NCBI GenBank assembly: GCA_021372615.1
Contig: JAJFUB010000114.1
Span: 1-64,000, forward strand
Length of the DNA: 64,000 bases
Direction: 5' to 3'
From: a bacterium
GTDB lineage: Bacteria; Armatimonadota; Zipacnadia; Zipacnadales; UBA11051
The translations under genes and the position numbers were made by a program. The notes beneath the pieces are model-generated. The model was not told the DNA's origin, ran no database searches, and worked only from the letters and a program-made list of their open reading frames with translations. Shown one piece after another: positions 8,159-16,688 of the stretch. Numbering within the stretch: the first letter of the stretch is position 1; the number at the start of each line of letters is the position of its first letter.

Positions 8159-9532
8159 ATGCCCGGGTCAGGCATGAATGTCCTCCTGGTCATGATGGAT
8201 TCTGTGCGCACCGACCGTCTGGGCTGCTACGGCGGGCCCGGTGCACGCACCCCGAGCCTGGATGCTCTGGCCGCACGCGGCGTGCGGTTCGCCAGCGCCA
8301 TCAGCGAGTCCACCTGGACTCTGCCGATGGCGCTTACGCTTTGTACGGGGCTAACTCCGCGCGAGCACCGCGCCGAGAGCCACCGCCACCTGCCCGATCA
8401 TCTCCCTACCCTTGCCTCACTCATGCAGGAGGCCGGCTACGCTACCTTCGGGGGCAGCGGCAACCCCTTCGTGGGCGCCGGCACCGGACTGGCGAGTGGG
8501 TTCGAGGTCTTCACCACGCCGCGCCAGGGCGAGTCGCCTGCCGGCCGCCTGAGGCACAGTCTTCGCGAGGCGCTGGGGCGGGGCGACCCCGGGGGCGCGG
8601 TCCTGGTTGAGTGCTTTGCGGAGTGGGTGCGCGGCGTCAGCCGCCCCTGGTTCGCCACGTTGTGGCTCAACGACACCCACCACCCGTACCGGGTGCCCGG
8701 CTGGCTAGGGGTCCAGCCCGAGACGGCGCCTCTGTCGCGGTGGCAGCGCCTGCGTCTGACCGACGACCTCCGCCACCCGCGCCGGCTCGCGCTCGAGGCG
8801 CCCCGGCTGGGCGGCTACTTCGCCCGGCTCCATGCCAACGCCACGACCTATGTGGACGCGCTGGTGGGACGGTTGGCCGAGGCGCTGTCGCAGGGGAACC
8901 TGTGGGACAGTACGCTCGCCATACTGGCCGCAGACCATGGCGACATGCTCGGCGAGCGCGGGCTGATGGGCCACGGCCCGGCGGCCGGCATGTACCAGCC
9001 GTTGATCCACGTGCCTCTGTTGCTGTGCGCCCCCGGGCTCGACGAGACGGTGTCGCCGGCGCTGGTGCAGGTGGCCGACCTCACCTACACCGCCGCCGCC
9101 GCGGCAGGGATGGCCGACCGCCTGCCGCCAACTGCCGCCGAGCGCGTAGACCTGCGCGACGCGGCCTGTGGCCTGGGGCGCGCGGCGGCGCTCTGTGAGC
9201 GCGACCAACTCAGCGGCGCGCGTCTGGAGCGCGAACGGAAGAAGACGCCACACTTCGACTTTGCACCGCACCTGTGCGAGATGACTGCTGTCGTGGCCGA
9301 TGGCTGGAAGCTCATCACCCGGCGCCCCGGTCCCAATGAGTTGTACCGCCTGGCGGACGACCCTGGCGAGACGCGGAACCTGCTGGCCGAACGGCCTGAC
9401 CGCGCCGATTTCCTCGCCAGTCTTGTCGCCGACTACCACACTCGCGCTACGCCGCACGCAGCTACCGTCGGCCTTGAGCGCGACGACGCCGCGATCGTGG
9501 ACCGGCGTCTGCAAGACCTGGGTTACCTGTAG
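8159..9532 (+). CDS. Sulfatase/alkaline-phosphatase superfamily hydrolase, Thr at nucleophile site
   Basis: This 457-residue cytoplasmic-looking protein has the superfamily metal motifs: the N-terminal Asp in VLLVMMDSVR (Asp14) and DHGDMLGE. At the position of the modified Cys/Ser of sulfatases (C/S-x-P-x-R) it reads TLPMA, with Thr54 as the probable nucleophile and no Arg. It may therefore be a phosphohydrolase or transferase rather than a formylglycine sulfatase. The C-terminus RRLQDLGYL is typical of the family. AGGAGG overlaps the hisG stop. The next gene is a paralogue, so hisG and the pair are likely cotranscribed. Confidence 0.85.
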   Translation: MPGSGMNVLLVMMDSVRTDRLGCYGGPGARTPSLDALAARGVRFASAISESTWTLPMALTLCTGLTPREHRAESHRHLPDHLPTLASLMQEAGYATFGGSGNPFVGAGTGLASGFEVFTTPRQGESPAGRLRHSLREALGRGDPGGAVLVECFAEWVRGVSRPWFATLWLNDTHHPYRVPGWLGVQPETAPLSRWQRLRLTDDLRHPRRLALEAPRLGGYFARLHANATTYVDALVGRLAEALSQGNLWDSTLAILAADHGDMLGERGLMGHGPAAGMYQPLIHVPLLLCAPGLDETVSPALVQVADLTYTAAAAAGMADRLPPTAAERVDLRDAACGLGRAAALCERDQLSGARLERERKKTPHFDFAPHLCEMTAVVADGWKLITRRPGPNELYRLADDPGETRNLLAERPDRADFLASLVADYHTRATPHAATVGLERDDAAIVDRRLQDLGYL

Positions 9533-9572
9533 GAGGGAATCGGGCGGCCGTTCGCCCGGCGGAAGACACCTG

Positions 9573-10952
9573 ATGTCGTCATCGTCCCCCAACATCCTGT
9601 TGGTCGTGCTGGACTCCGTGCGTGCCGACCGCGCCTCCTGTACCGGGGCAGGGCCGGACGTGACGCCTCATCTGGCTGCCCTGGCGTCCGAGGGCGTGCG
9701 CTTCAGTCGTGCCACCGCCGAGTCCACCTGGACGCTGCCGACGGCGCTTTCGCTGCTCACAGGCCTGACCCCGCGCGAGCACCAGGGCGAGATCGCCCGT
9801 CGGTTGTCCCCGGACGTGCCTACCCTCGCGGAGTTGCTGCGTGAGGCGGGCTACCAGACCTTCAGCGCCACGAACAACCTGTGGGTGACGGCCCGCAGCG
9901 GCCTGGACCGGGGCTTCGACAGCCACCGCTTCCCGCCGCAGGACCGGCGCGTAGCCTCCTCGGTGGTGGTCAACGTGCTGCAGCCGCTGGGGCTGATGCG
10001 GTCGGCGGGGGGGAAGCTGGTGGGGAGCTTCCGGCGCTGGCTGCGGCACACGGACGGGCCCTGGTTCGCACTGCTGTGGCTCAACGACGCCCACCACCCG
10101 TACCCATGCCCGCCCGAGTTCCTGCAGCGCTTCCAGCGCCGGCCCCTGCCGCGCTCGCGGTTGCTGTCGCTGGCCCAGCGGATGCGCCGCCCCCGCAACT
10201 TTGCCGTCACGGCCACCGTCGAGGACCTCCAGGACGTGCAGGCCCTGTGCACCGGCGCGACCGCATACGTGGACAGCCTCGTCGGGGAGATCGTCGCGGC
10301 GCTGGCGCCTCGGCACGTCGCGGAGAAGACGCTACTCGTCGTGGTGTCAGACCACGGGGACATGCTGGGCGAGCATGGTCTCGTCGGGCACGGCGCTCCG
10401 TCGGGCATCTACCAACCGCTCATCCACGTGCCGCTGGTCGTGCGCGGCCCGGGCTTCACCGGGGGCAGCGTTTGCCCGGCGCTGGTGCAGCACACGGATG
10501 TGACGCAGACGCTGGCGGAAGCGGCCGGCATCGCCGACCGCTTGCCGGCGACAGCGGGCCAGCGTCTGAGCCTGCTCAAGGCGCTGGGAGGACAAGGGCG
10601 CGAGACGGCCATCTGCGAGCGGGAGAAGCTGGGGGCCAGGAGCCTGGCGCGCAACCGCGAGGATGCGCCGGGGTTCGACTTCGACCGCTTCGACTGCCAC
10701 ATGGCTGCGGTCATCGCGGACGACTGGAAGCTCATCACGTGCGACAACGGCCACTCCGAGCTGTACCACCTGCGCGAAGACCCGGACGAGGCACATGACG
10801 TGCTGAGCGCCCACCCCGAGCAGGCTGCGGCGCTGCGGATGCGCCTGGACGCCTTCCGCACCCGTTGCCACCCCCACGCGGCCGCCGACGATCTGAGCGA
10901 CGCCGAGGAAGAGATCCTGGATCGCCGCCTGCAGGACCTCGGGTATCTGTGA
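9573..10952 (+). CDS. Sulfatase/alkaline-phosphatase superfamily hydrolase, paralogue
   Basis: This 459-residue protein is colinear with the preceding one: ILLVVLDSVR, STWTLPTALSLLTGL, DHGDMLGEHGLVGHG and the end RRLQDLGYL. Again Thr replaces the Cys/Ser nucleophile. The open frame extends upstream into the previous gene; the ATG at 9573 is chosen because it matches the start of the paralogue. A hairpin (CGGGCG/CGCCCG, 9541-9558) lies in the 40-nt gap. The protein ends 4 nt before a large inverted repeat. Confidence 0.85.
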   Translation: MSSSSPNILLVVLDSVRADRASCTGAGPDVTPHLAALASEGVRFSRATAESTWTLPTALSLLTGLTPREHQGEIARRLSPDVPTLAELLREAGYQTFSATNNLWVTARSGLDRGFDSHRFPPQDRRVASSVVVNVLQPLGLMRSAGGKLVGSFRRWLRHTDGPWFALLWLNDAHHPYPCPPEFLQRFQRRPLPRSRLLSLAQRMRRPRNFAVTATVEDLQDVQALCTGATAYVDSLVGEIVAALAPRHVAEKTLLVVVSDHGDMLGEHGLVGHGAPSGIYQPLIHVPLVVRGPGFTGGSVCPALVQHTDVTQTLAEAAGIADRLPATAGQRLSLLKALGGQGRETAICEREKLGARSLARNREDAPGFDFDRFDCHMAAVIADDWKLITCDNGHSELYHLREDPDEAHDVLSAHPEQAAALRMRLDAFRTRCHPHAAADDLSDAEEEILDRRLQDLGYL

Positions 10953-10956
10953 GGCA

Positions 10957-11041
10957 GATCGCGTAGGCGGGTTCGTCCTCGAACCCGCGGACACGAATGA
11001 GCCAACGGTGCGGGTTCGAGGACGGACCCGCCTACGCGATC
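10957..11041. repeat. Inverted repeat between convergent genes (32-nt arms)
   Basis: The arms 10957-10988 and 11010-11041 are complementary over 32 nt with one mismatch, around a 21-nt centre. Each arm also folds on itself through GCGGGTTCG/CGAACCCGC. The element fills almost the whole gap between stop codons at 10952 and 11047. A related copy lies at 25805-25891, also between convergent genes, so bidirectional transcription termination is a plausible role. Confidence 0.85.
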
Positions 11042-11046
11042 CGCAG

Positions 11047-12681
11047 CTACCGCACGATCATCGAGGCGTTCGCCCGCGCCACCATCCGCCCCACCGCCTC
11101 GGCGTCCCCCGTCACAAACCATAGCTGCGCTGCATCCCGCAACTGCCGGGACGGCATCCCCGCCGACTGGGCGATGGCCGCCAGCGTGTGCGACAGGTTC
11201 GTCAGGATCCCCGCCTGTTCGAGCTGCCCGGCGAACCGCATCGTCACCCCGGTCAACTCCTGGAAGCCCATGCCGTTCACCTTGTACGGCAGCGGGGTCC
11301 AGAACGGCGGCGGGAACAGCAGCTTGATGCGGTAGTCCATGAAGGCCGTCAGGTAGGCCTCGACGTCCTCGATCTCGATGTTGTACTTGTCCGGCTCCTG
11401 CGCCCACCGCGTGCCGGGCATCAGGCCGGGGAACTGCAGCGGCACCGCATCGGGCTTCACCTCGGTCACGAAGGTGAGGCTCTCGGCCAGAGTCTCCGGC
11501 GTGTCGAAGGGTAGCGGCACGATCATCGAGGCGGCGGTGAAGATACCCGCGGCCTTGCAGGCCGCGATGTTCTCGCGGACCCGCTCCAGCCTGATCCCCT
11601 TGTGCACCGCCCTGTTCAGGATCTCCTGCGACCCGGACTCGAGGCCGAAGAAGAGCGAGTACAGGCCCGACTGCGCCAGCGTGGCGAAGTCCTCGGGCCG
11701 GGCGTTGCGGAAATGGCCGAAGGAGTTGTACTGCACCTTCAGGCCACGCTGGAGGATCTCGCGGGCGATGTCACGCAGCAGCTCGCCCGGCGTGGACGCC
11801 CCGCACAGACGGAAGACGCCCATGCCATAGCGCTCCTGCAGTTCCGCCATCGTGTCCACGACGCGCGCGGCCGGCGCGAGGCGCTGGTGGTCACCGTCCT
11901 CGTAGGGGTGCAGGCAGAAGGCGCAGCGATTGGCGCAGCCCCGACTCTCGGTGATGATCCCCATCTTGATCTTCTCATCACCGGCCATCGCGGGGTAGAC
12001 GTCCGCCGCGTAGACCGGCACGGGGAGATCGCCCAGGGCGTAGTCGGCCCGCTCGGCCTCGATGGCGGAGGCGCCGTCCTGGTACGAGATGCCCGTGACC
12101 TCGGGCAGGGACATCTTCCCGGCGGCCACCTCGGCCAGATCGTAGACCGCATCCTCGGGGTCGCCGTGGATGATCGCGGTGAACTGCGGGGCAGCCCGGA
12201 GAACGCGGCCGCGGAACCAGGCGGCCTTGCGTCCGCTGGCGGCGATGATGAGGTCGGGGAACCGCTCGCGCAGCGCCGCGGCCATCTGCAGCGTGCCGGT
12301 GAAGCCGTCGCCGTCCCCCAGCTCCAGGACGACGACCTGCGGGGCGAAGCCCTCAACGGCGGCCACGACCTCGGCCACCAGCTCCTGCTCCACCTGCGCC
12401 TGGTGGGCTTCCAGTCGCGCCGACAGGTCGGTCAGCACCGCCAGGGCCTTCTCGTCCAGGCCGGCGGCGACGTTCATGCCGCCGACTATGCCCTTAAGCT
12501 GCGCCGTGAGCGCCTCGGGGAAGAGCCGGCGCATCATCGAGACCGTGCCGAAGTCCAGGGCGAGGGGCTCGTGCCCGGCCTCCAGGAGCGCCCCGGCCAG
12601 ATGCGCGAGCCAGGGATTGGCGACCAGTTGGGCAGGTGTGGAAGGGTACCCCGGGTAGCTGAGAAGCAGAACGCGCGACAT
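11047..12681 (-). CDS. B12-binding-domain radical SAM protein
   Basis: This 544-residue protein has an N-terminal cobalamin-binding-like Rossmann region (about 1-200, with VVVLELGDGDGF) followed by a radical SAM barrel. The [4Fe-4S] motif is RGCANRCAFC (Cys249, Cys253, Cys256). The arrangement matches the broad family that includes methyltransferases and ring-forming enzymes, so the reaction is unknown. A promoter-like TTCACG-N17-TAGAAT is directly upstream. The CDS starts at ATG 12681 and is a single gene. Confidence 0.88.
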   Translation of the reverse strand: MSRVLLLSYPGYPSTPAQLVANPWLAHLAGALLEAGHEPLALDFGTVSMMRRLFPEALTAQLKGIVGGMNVAAGLDEKALAVLTDLSARLEAHQAQVEQELVAEVVAAVEGFAPQVVVLELGDGDGFTGTLQMAAALRERFPDLIIAASGRKAAWFRGRVLRAAPQFTAIIHGDPEDAVYDLAEVAAGKMSLPEVTGISYQDGASAIEAERADYALGDLPVPVYAADVYPAMAGDEKIKMGIITESRGCANRCAFCLHPYEDGDHQRLAPAARVVDTMAELQERYGMGVFRLCGASTPGELLRDIAREILQRGLKVQYNSFGHFRNARPEDFATLAQSGLYSLFFGLESGSQEILNRAVHKGIRLERVRENIAACKAAGIFTAASMIVPLPFDTPETLAESLTFVTEVKPDAVPLQFPGLMPGTRWAQEPDKYNIEIEDVEAYLTAFMDYRIKLLFPPPFWTPLPYKVNGMGFQELTGVTMRFAGQLEQAGILTNLSHTLAAIAQSAGMPSRQLRDAAQLWFVTGDAEAVGRMVARANASMIVR

Positions 12682-12722
12682 GACGAGCCCTCAAATTCGG
12701 AATGTCTGTGGCAATAAGGACC

Positions 12723-12751
12723 ATTCTATCACTGATACGTCCTATCGTGAA
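12723..12751 (-). promoter_or_regulatory. Candidate promoter of the radical SAM gene
   Basis: On the minus strand TTCACG (12746-12751) and TAGAAT (12723-12728) are 17 nt apart. The same -35 hexamer occurs upstream of the gene at 14069. Confidence 0.5.
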
Positions 12752-12767
12752 GCGCCCCTTGTCAGGA

Positions 12768-13835
12768 CTACTCCAGCAACTCCACCTTCACGTCATCATA
12801 CCACAGCGTGCCCTCGCCCCGCTGGTACAGGATGATGTCCACGCGCATGACACCGGCCTGCCGGGCTTCGTCGGGCACCGCGATCTCCTGGCTGAACTGC
12901 TGCCACCCCGGCAACAGTGGCGGCGTTCCGGTGATCTCGCCATAGCCGATGCCGCCGCCGGGCTTCTGCACCCCGGCCGGAGTTAGCAGATGCATCACGA
13001 GCGCTGCCTGGCCCGTGCCCTTGTACCAGAAGGACAGCCGCACCTTGGCTGGCGGGGCGAAGACCGGCGTGGCCTGCACGTAGCACGAGCGGTCCCCATG
13101 CTCCTTCGCACCGGTCAGACGCGCCGAGGCTCTACCCGTGTGGGCCACGGTGTCGTCCCGCTTCAGCTCAAAGCCTCCGCCATAGGCAGCCGGTCCCCAG
13201 CCCTCCGGGTGGCCGTCCTTCGTCGGGCCCTGCTCAAAGCCGGGGTTGCTGACCAGGGGCGCCGGGAAGGCCCCGGTCCGCCAGCGGGCCTCGTCCACCC
13301 AGGCCGTGCCCGCCGGGGTCTGGCCGTTGCCCACGACGATGGCCACGAGCGCCAGGTCGGCGGTAGCGGGCTTGGTGCCCGTGGCGGCGAGGTCCGTCCA
13401 GTCGGCGGCATCGCCCAGGGTCGCCGAGGGCGCCTCCGAGGCGACGAGGCGGATGCGCCGGGGCCATTCCACCGTCTGGAACCACTCGATCTGCAGTTGG
13501 GCCACAGTCGTGGCCGGCGACGGCATCCGCACCCGGCAACTGAAGGTGTACGTGCCCGGCTGCGCCACGGAGAAGAGCTGGCTGACCGCACAACGCGTCT
13601 TCTCGCCGACCTGCACCCGCAGCGCCGCCTGCCCCTCGCTCTTGACCTGCCGGTCCAGGGCGAGGTCGGCATGGCCGAACGAGGAGACGTACCGGCTCCA
13701 GACGTCTGGAACGCCATTCCTATCCGCGTCCGCCTCAAAGCCGGCGTTGGACAGCGCCGCCGGGGGCGCGGCCAGAAGCGGGGCCAGGGCGGCGAGCAGC
13801 AGGGCCGGGCTCAATGCTGCGAGTAGCTTCATCAT
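12768..13835 (-). CDS. Secreted protein with two carbohydrate-binding-like domains
   Basis: This 355-residue protein has a signal peptide (MMKLLAALSPALLLAALAP, cleavage probably after LLAAPPA). Two beta-sandwich repeats follow. The first starts LSNAGFEADADRNGVPDVW and the second VSNPGFEQGPTKDGHPEGW; both look like CBM4/9-type or related galactose-binding folds. No catalytic domain is present, so it is a glycan-binding or surface protein. The start is placed at 13835 after GGAGAGG; the longer open frame covers a hairpin repeat. Confidence 0.75.
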   Translation of the reverse strand: MMKLLAALSPALLLAALAPLLAAPPAALSNAGFEADADRNGVPDVWSRYVSSFGHADLALDRQVKSEGQAALRVQVGEKTRCAVSQLFSVAQPGTYTFSCRVRMPSPATTVAQLQIEWFQTVEWPRRIRLVASEAPSATLGDAADWTDLAATGTKPATADLALVAIVVGNGQTPAGTAWVDEARWRTGAFPAPLVSNPGFEQGPTKDGHPEGWGPAAYGGGFELKRDDTVAHTGRASARLTGAKEHGDRSCYVQATPVFAPPAKVRLSFWYKGTGQAALVMHLLTPAGVQKPGGGIGYGEITGTPPLLPGWQQFSQEIAVPDEARQAGVMRVDIILYQRGEGTLWYDDVKVELLE

Positions 13836-13932
13836 AGGTGAACCTCTCCATGCGCAGGGCAATGAAGCGCATTTCCCTCCCACCGGACGCTCTCCTGCCT
13901 GCACGCCGTTCCGGCGGGGCCCTGCGCCGGTA

Positions 13933-13954
13933 CGCCCGACACTCTTGTCGGGCG
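13933..13954. repeat. Hairpin repeat CGCCCGACA (copy 1)
   Basis: Arms CGCCCGACA/TGTCGGGCG with loop CTCT. A copy in the opposite orientation with one loop difference is at 28906-28927. Confidence 0.75.
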
Positions 13955-13997
13955 ATGTACCCGTGCGCCGGACACTCCTGCCCTCGTGACAGAACTC

Positions 13998-14027
13998 TTC
14001 ACGACACCCTATCAAACATGATATGAT
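13998..14027 (+). promoter_or_regulatory. Candidate promoter of the second Gfo/Idh/MocA gene
   Basis: TTCACG (13998-14003) and TATGAT (14022-14027) are 18 nt apart, 41 nt before the start at 14069. The region is AT-rich compared with its surroundings. Confidence 0.5.
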
Positions 14028-14068
14028 AATTGCCCTTGCCTTCCCGGCAGGGCATCAGCAGGAGAGTG

Positions 14069-15121
14069 ATGGGCATGACTGGGCGCAAGTATGGCTTCGG
14101 AGTAGTCGGTTGTGGAGTGATCTCGGATACGCACCTGAGCGCGATCCAGTCGCTACCCAACGCCGAGGTCATCGCCGTCTGCGACACACGCGAGCCGGCC
14201 GCGCAGGCCAAGGCCGAGCAGTTCGGCTGCGCCTGGTACACCGACCTGGCGGAGATGCTCAAGCGTGATGACATCCATGTGTGCAATGTCGTGGTGCCTT
14301 CGGGGCTGCACGCCAAGCTGGGCATCCAGTGCGCCGAGGCCGGCAAGCATGTGATCTGCACCAAGCCGATTGACATTACGCTAGAGCGCATTGATGCCCT
14401 CATCGCCGCGGCCGCGGCCAACCACGTACTCGTCGGCGCCACCCACCAGTCCCGCAGCTATGCCGTCTACAAGCGGCTCAAGCACGCCATCCTCGACGGG
14501 CGGCTGGGCAAGCTGCTGTACGGCAACGCCATCGTGCCGTGGTACCGCTCCGAGGAGTACTACAGCGACGGCTGGCATGGCACCAAGAAGCTGGACGGGG
14601 GCGGGGCGCTCATCAACCAGAGCATCCACACCATTGACCTACTCCTGTGGATGATGGGCAAGCCCGTGCAGGTCTTCGGCCTGGCGGACAACCTGGGCCA
14701 CCGCAGCATCGAGGTCGAGGACTGCGCCAGCGCCGTCATCCAGTTCGAGAACGGCGCTCAGGGCGTGATTCAGGGCACCACCTGCACCTACAAGGGCCAT
14801 CCCCAGCGCCTGGAAGTCCACGGCACGCAGGGAAATGTCATCATCGCCGGGGACGAGCTGCAGCTCTGGGAAGTCGAGGGCGACGAGACGGAGTATCATC
14901 CGGGTGAGGGACGCACCGGCGGCTCGGCGGACCCCAAGCAGGGCATGGGCGCGGAGGCGGTACAGGCCCATGCCGAGCAGATTGGCGACCTGCTGGCCGC
15001 AGCCGAGGAGGGACGCCAGCCGGTGCTCAACGGCCAGGAAGCCCGACGCGCCGTCGAACTGATCCTCGCGATCTACCGCGCCTCGGAGACACGCCAGGCG
15101 GTAACGCTGCCGCTCCGGTAG
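14069..15121 (+). CDS. Gfo/Idh/MocA family oxidoreductase
   Basis: This 350-residue NAD(P)-dependent dehydrogenase has the Rossmann motif GVVGCGVISDTH near the start and CTKPIDIT at the place of the usual EKP motif, keeping the catalytic Lys. The C-terminal domain carries GGGALINQSIHTIDLL, typical of the family. The substrate is probably a sugar or inositol derivative. The start ATG at 14069 follows AGGAGAG; a second ATG two codons later is possible. A candidate promoter lies upstream and a hairpin terminator follows, so it is likely a single-gene unit. Confidence 0.9.
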   Translation: MGMTGRKYGFGVVGCGVISDTHLSAIQSLPNAEVIAVCDTREPAAQAKAEQFGCAWYTDLAEMLKRDDIHVCNVVVPSGLHAKLGIQCAEAGKHVICTKPIDITLERIDALIAAAAANHVLVGATHQSRSYAVYKRLKHAILDGRLGKLLYGNAIVPWYRSEEYYSDGWHGTKKLDGGGALINQSIHTIDLLLWMMGKPVQVFGLADNLGHRSIEVEDCASAVIQFENGAQGVIQGTTCTYKGHPQRLEVHGTQGNVIIAGDELQLWEVEGDETEYHPGEGRTGGSADPKQGMGAEAVQAHAEQIGDLLAAAEEGRQPVLNGQEARRAVELILAIYRASETRQAVTLPLR

Positions 15122-15148
15122 GGCCGTGTCTCCCTGAGCAACGATCAG

Positions 15149-15180
15149 GCCGCGCTCGTGGTCGAGCGCGGCTTTCCCTT
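15149..15180 (+). terminator. Intrinsic terminator after the Gfo/Idh/MocA gene
   Basis: Arms GCCGCGCTCG (15149-15158) and CGAGCGCGGC (15163-15172) have loop TGGT, followed by TTTCCCTT. Confidence 0.75.
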
Positions 15181-15184
15181 GGCG

Positions 15185-15268
15185 TTGTCCACACTCTCCA
15201 CCACCTCGCCGGCAAGTTGTCCACATCCCCGACGGCCTGTCAGACGGTTATCCACACGCTTTTCCACA
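15185..15268 (+). promoter_or_regulatory. Cluster of four DnaA-box-like nonamers
   Basis: TTGTCCACA (15185-15193), TTGTCCACA (15217-15225), TTATCCACA (15248-15256) and TTTTCCACA (15260-15268) all lie on the plus strand, in a 200-nt non-coding gap. The third is the perfect DnaA-box consensus. The first three are spaced 32 and 31 nt, close to three helical turns. No AT-rich unwinding element, dnaA or other origin gene is visible nearby. Confidence 0.65.
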
Positions 15269-15326
15269 GGGGGTCCAGGGAGTGTCCCACACTGGCCGGT
15301 AGGGCGGGACGCTCTGGCTACTCAGG

Positions 15327-16526
15327 TCAGGGCAACTCCACGACCCCTCGCCGCACGGCCCGCCAGTACGCCGCCAGCGGGTAGAAGAGCCCGTAGCCCA
15401 CGGACGCACAGTAATCCACCTGGCACAGCGTCCGGGCCAGCAACGCCAGCCACTCGTCCGACGGCTGCCAGGTTGGGCACATGAGCTGCGCGAGTTGGGC
15501 CTCGCCCGGCTGGCGCACCGTCGCGTCCTCCTGCCGTAGGGCCTCTGGCCAGCGCGGCACGCTATAGCCGCTCTGACACGCGAACTCCCAGTGCCGCCAG
15601 TCCGTGTCCAGCGCCGCCACATCCACGGGGACATACTGCTGGCATTGCCGGGGGAACGCCTCCATCCAGCCTGCGACGAACTCCAGCGCCTCCCCCCAGG
15701 CCGTCCGCAGCGGCGACTCAGCAGCAGCCAACTCGTACAGCGCCTCGAGTGAGACCTGCTGCTGCAGGAAGGCGTACGCCAGCCTCGTGGCTGGAGGGAG
15801 CACCGACTCGCGTGCGGCCTGGTCGGCATACTCCCGGCACTTGCCCGCCCAGTGCGCCTCGCCGGTAAGGTCCGCGCCGATGGCATAGAGCATGGGCAGG
15901 CGCGCGATCTCGTGGGGGTCAACCAGCCACATCTTGTCCACCAGTCCGGGCTTCCCGTCCTCGCGGCAGATGTGGTAGTCGGTCTCACCCGGCCGGACAG
16001 TGCGCTCCAGGCGCTCGCAGACGGCCGTGATGATCTCGCGGATCGTCGCGCGTTGCGTCTCGTCGGCCAGCTCCGAGCGGCTGAAGCGCCATAGGCCGTA
16101 GGCGTGCCAGGTGTACTGGTCCCGCGAACTCTCCATGAAGTGCGACGTGCGGTCTGCCGGGCTGACGCTGCGCGCGACGAATCCCGCCGAGGGGCTCACG
16201 GTCGCGCACAGGACCATGCCCTGGTAGACGCGCGTGGCCGCCTCGCGCAGGTGCTCCTCTCCCGTGACGGCAAAGCGATCGCAGACCATCCCCATCCACA
16301 CGCCGGCGTTGATGGAGCTATCCTCCATCCCCGCGCCCCAGCCGTTGGGGTTGGGGCACTGGCGCGCAATCTCTTCGGGGGTGGGCAGATAGCGGAAGCG
16401 CTCGGCCGGGTCCGTGCTGCACAGGTAGTCGTAGAACAGGCCGGTGGCGGGGTGGAAGTACCACTCCCACGACCGAACCCAGGCCGCTTCGGCCGCGTCG
16501 TAGAGTTGCTGGGTGCTGAAGTCCAT
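15327..16526 (-). CDS. Uncharacterised protein, possibly alpha/alpha-toroid fold
   Basis: This 399-residue protein has no signal peptide. It is rich in Trp and aromatic residues with helical spacing, including NPNGWGAGMEDSSINAGVW and YTWHAYGLWRFSRSELA. This pattern is seen in six-hairpin glycosidases and sugar epimerases, and the acidic GMEDSSIN segment could be an active site. I cannot assign a family. It starts at ATG 16526 with GGGAG upstream and lies just after the DnaA-box cluster in the opposite direction. Confidence 0.6.
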   Translation of the reverse strand: MDFSTQQLYDAAEAAWVRSWEWYFHPATGLFYDYLCSTDPAERFRYLPTPEEIARQCPNPNGWGAGMEDSSINAGVWMGMVCDRFAVTGEEHLREAATRVYQGMVLCATVSPSAGFVARSVSPADRTSHFMESSRDQYTWHAYGLWRFSRSELADETQRATIREIITAVCERLERTVRPGETDYHICREDGKPGLVDKMWLVDPHEIARLPMLYAIGADLTGEAHWAGKCREYADQAARESVLPPATRLAYAFLQQQVSLEALYELAAAESPLRTAWGEALEFVAGWMEAFPRQCQQYVPVDVAALDTDWRHWEFACQSGYSVPRWPEALRQEDATVRQPGEAQLAQLMCPTWQPSDEWLALLARTLCQVDYCASVGYGLFYPLAAYWRAVRRGVVELP

Positions 16527-16568
16527 GGCTTGGCTCCCGTCCGCCTTCCTGTCCTGTCTGTCGTTCCT

Positions 16569-16668
16569 CAGTAGCGCGGGCGGCCTCGCCCGCGCGGCTC
16601 GGGGACGGGCAGGCGAGGCCGCCTGCCCTACTGGAGTACCGACGCCGCCTGCCCTACTGGGGTACCGA
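16569..16668. repeat. Intergenic palindrome plus 24-nt direct repeat
   Basis: Arm 16569-16595 (CAGTAGCGCGGGCGGCCTCG...) is largely complementary to 16607-16633, and each arm folds on itself. The right part continues as two direct copies of CCGCCTGCCCTACTGG plus GAGTACCGA or GGGTACCGA (16619-16642 and 16645-16668). Confidence 0.65.
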
Positions 16669-16688
16669 GGCCTTCAACCAGGCGCGGT

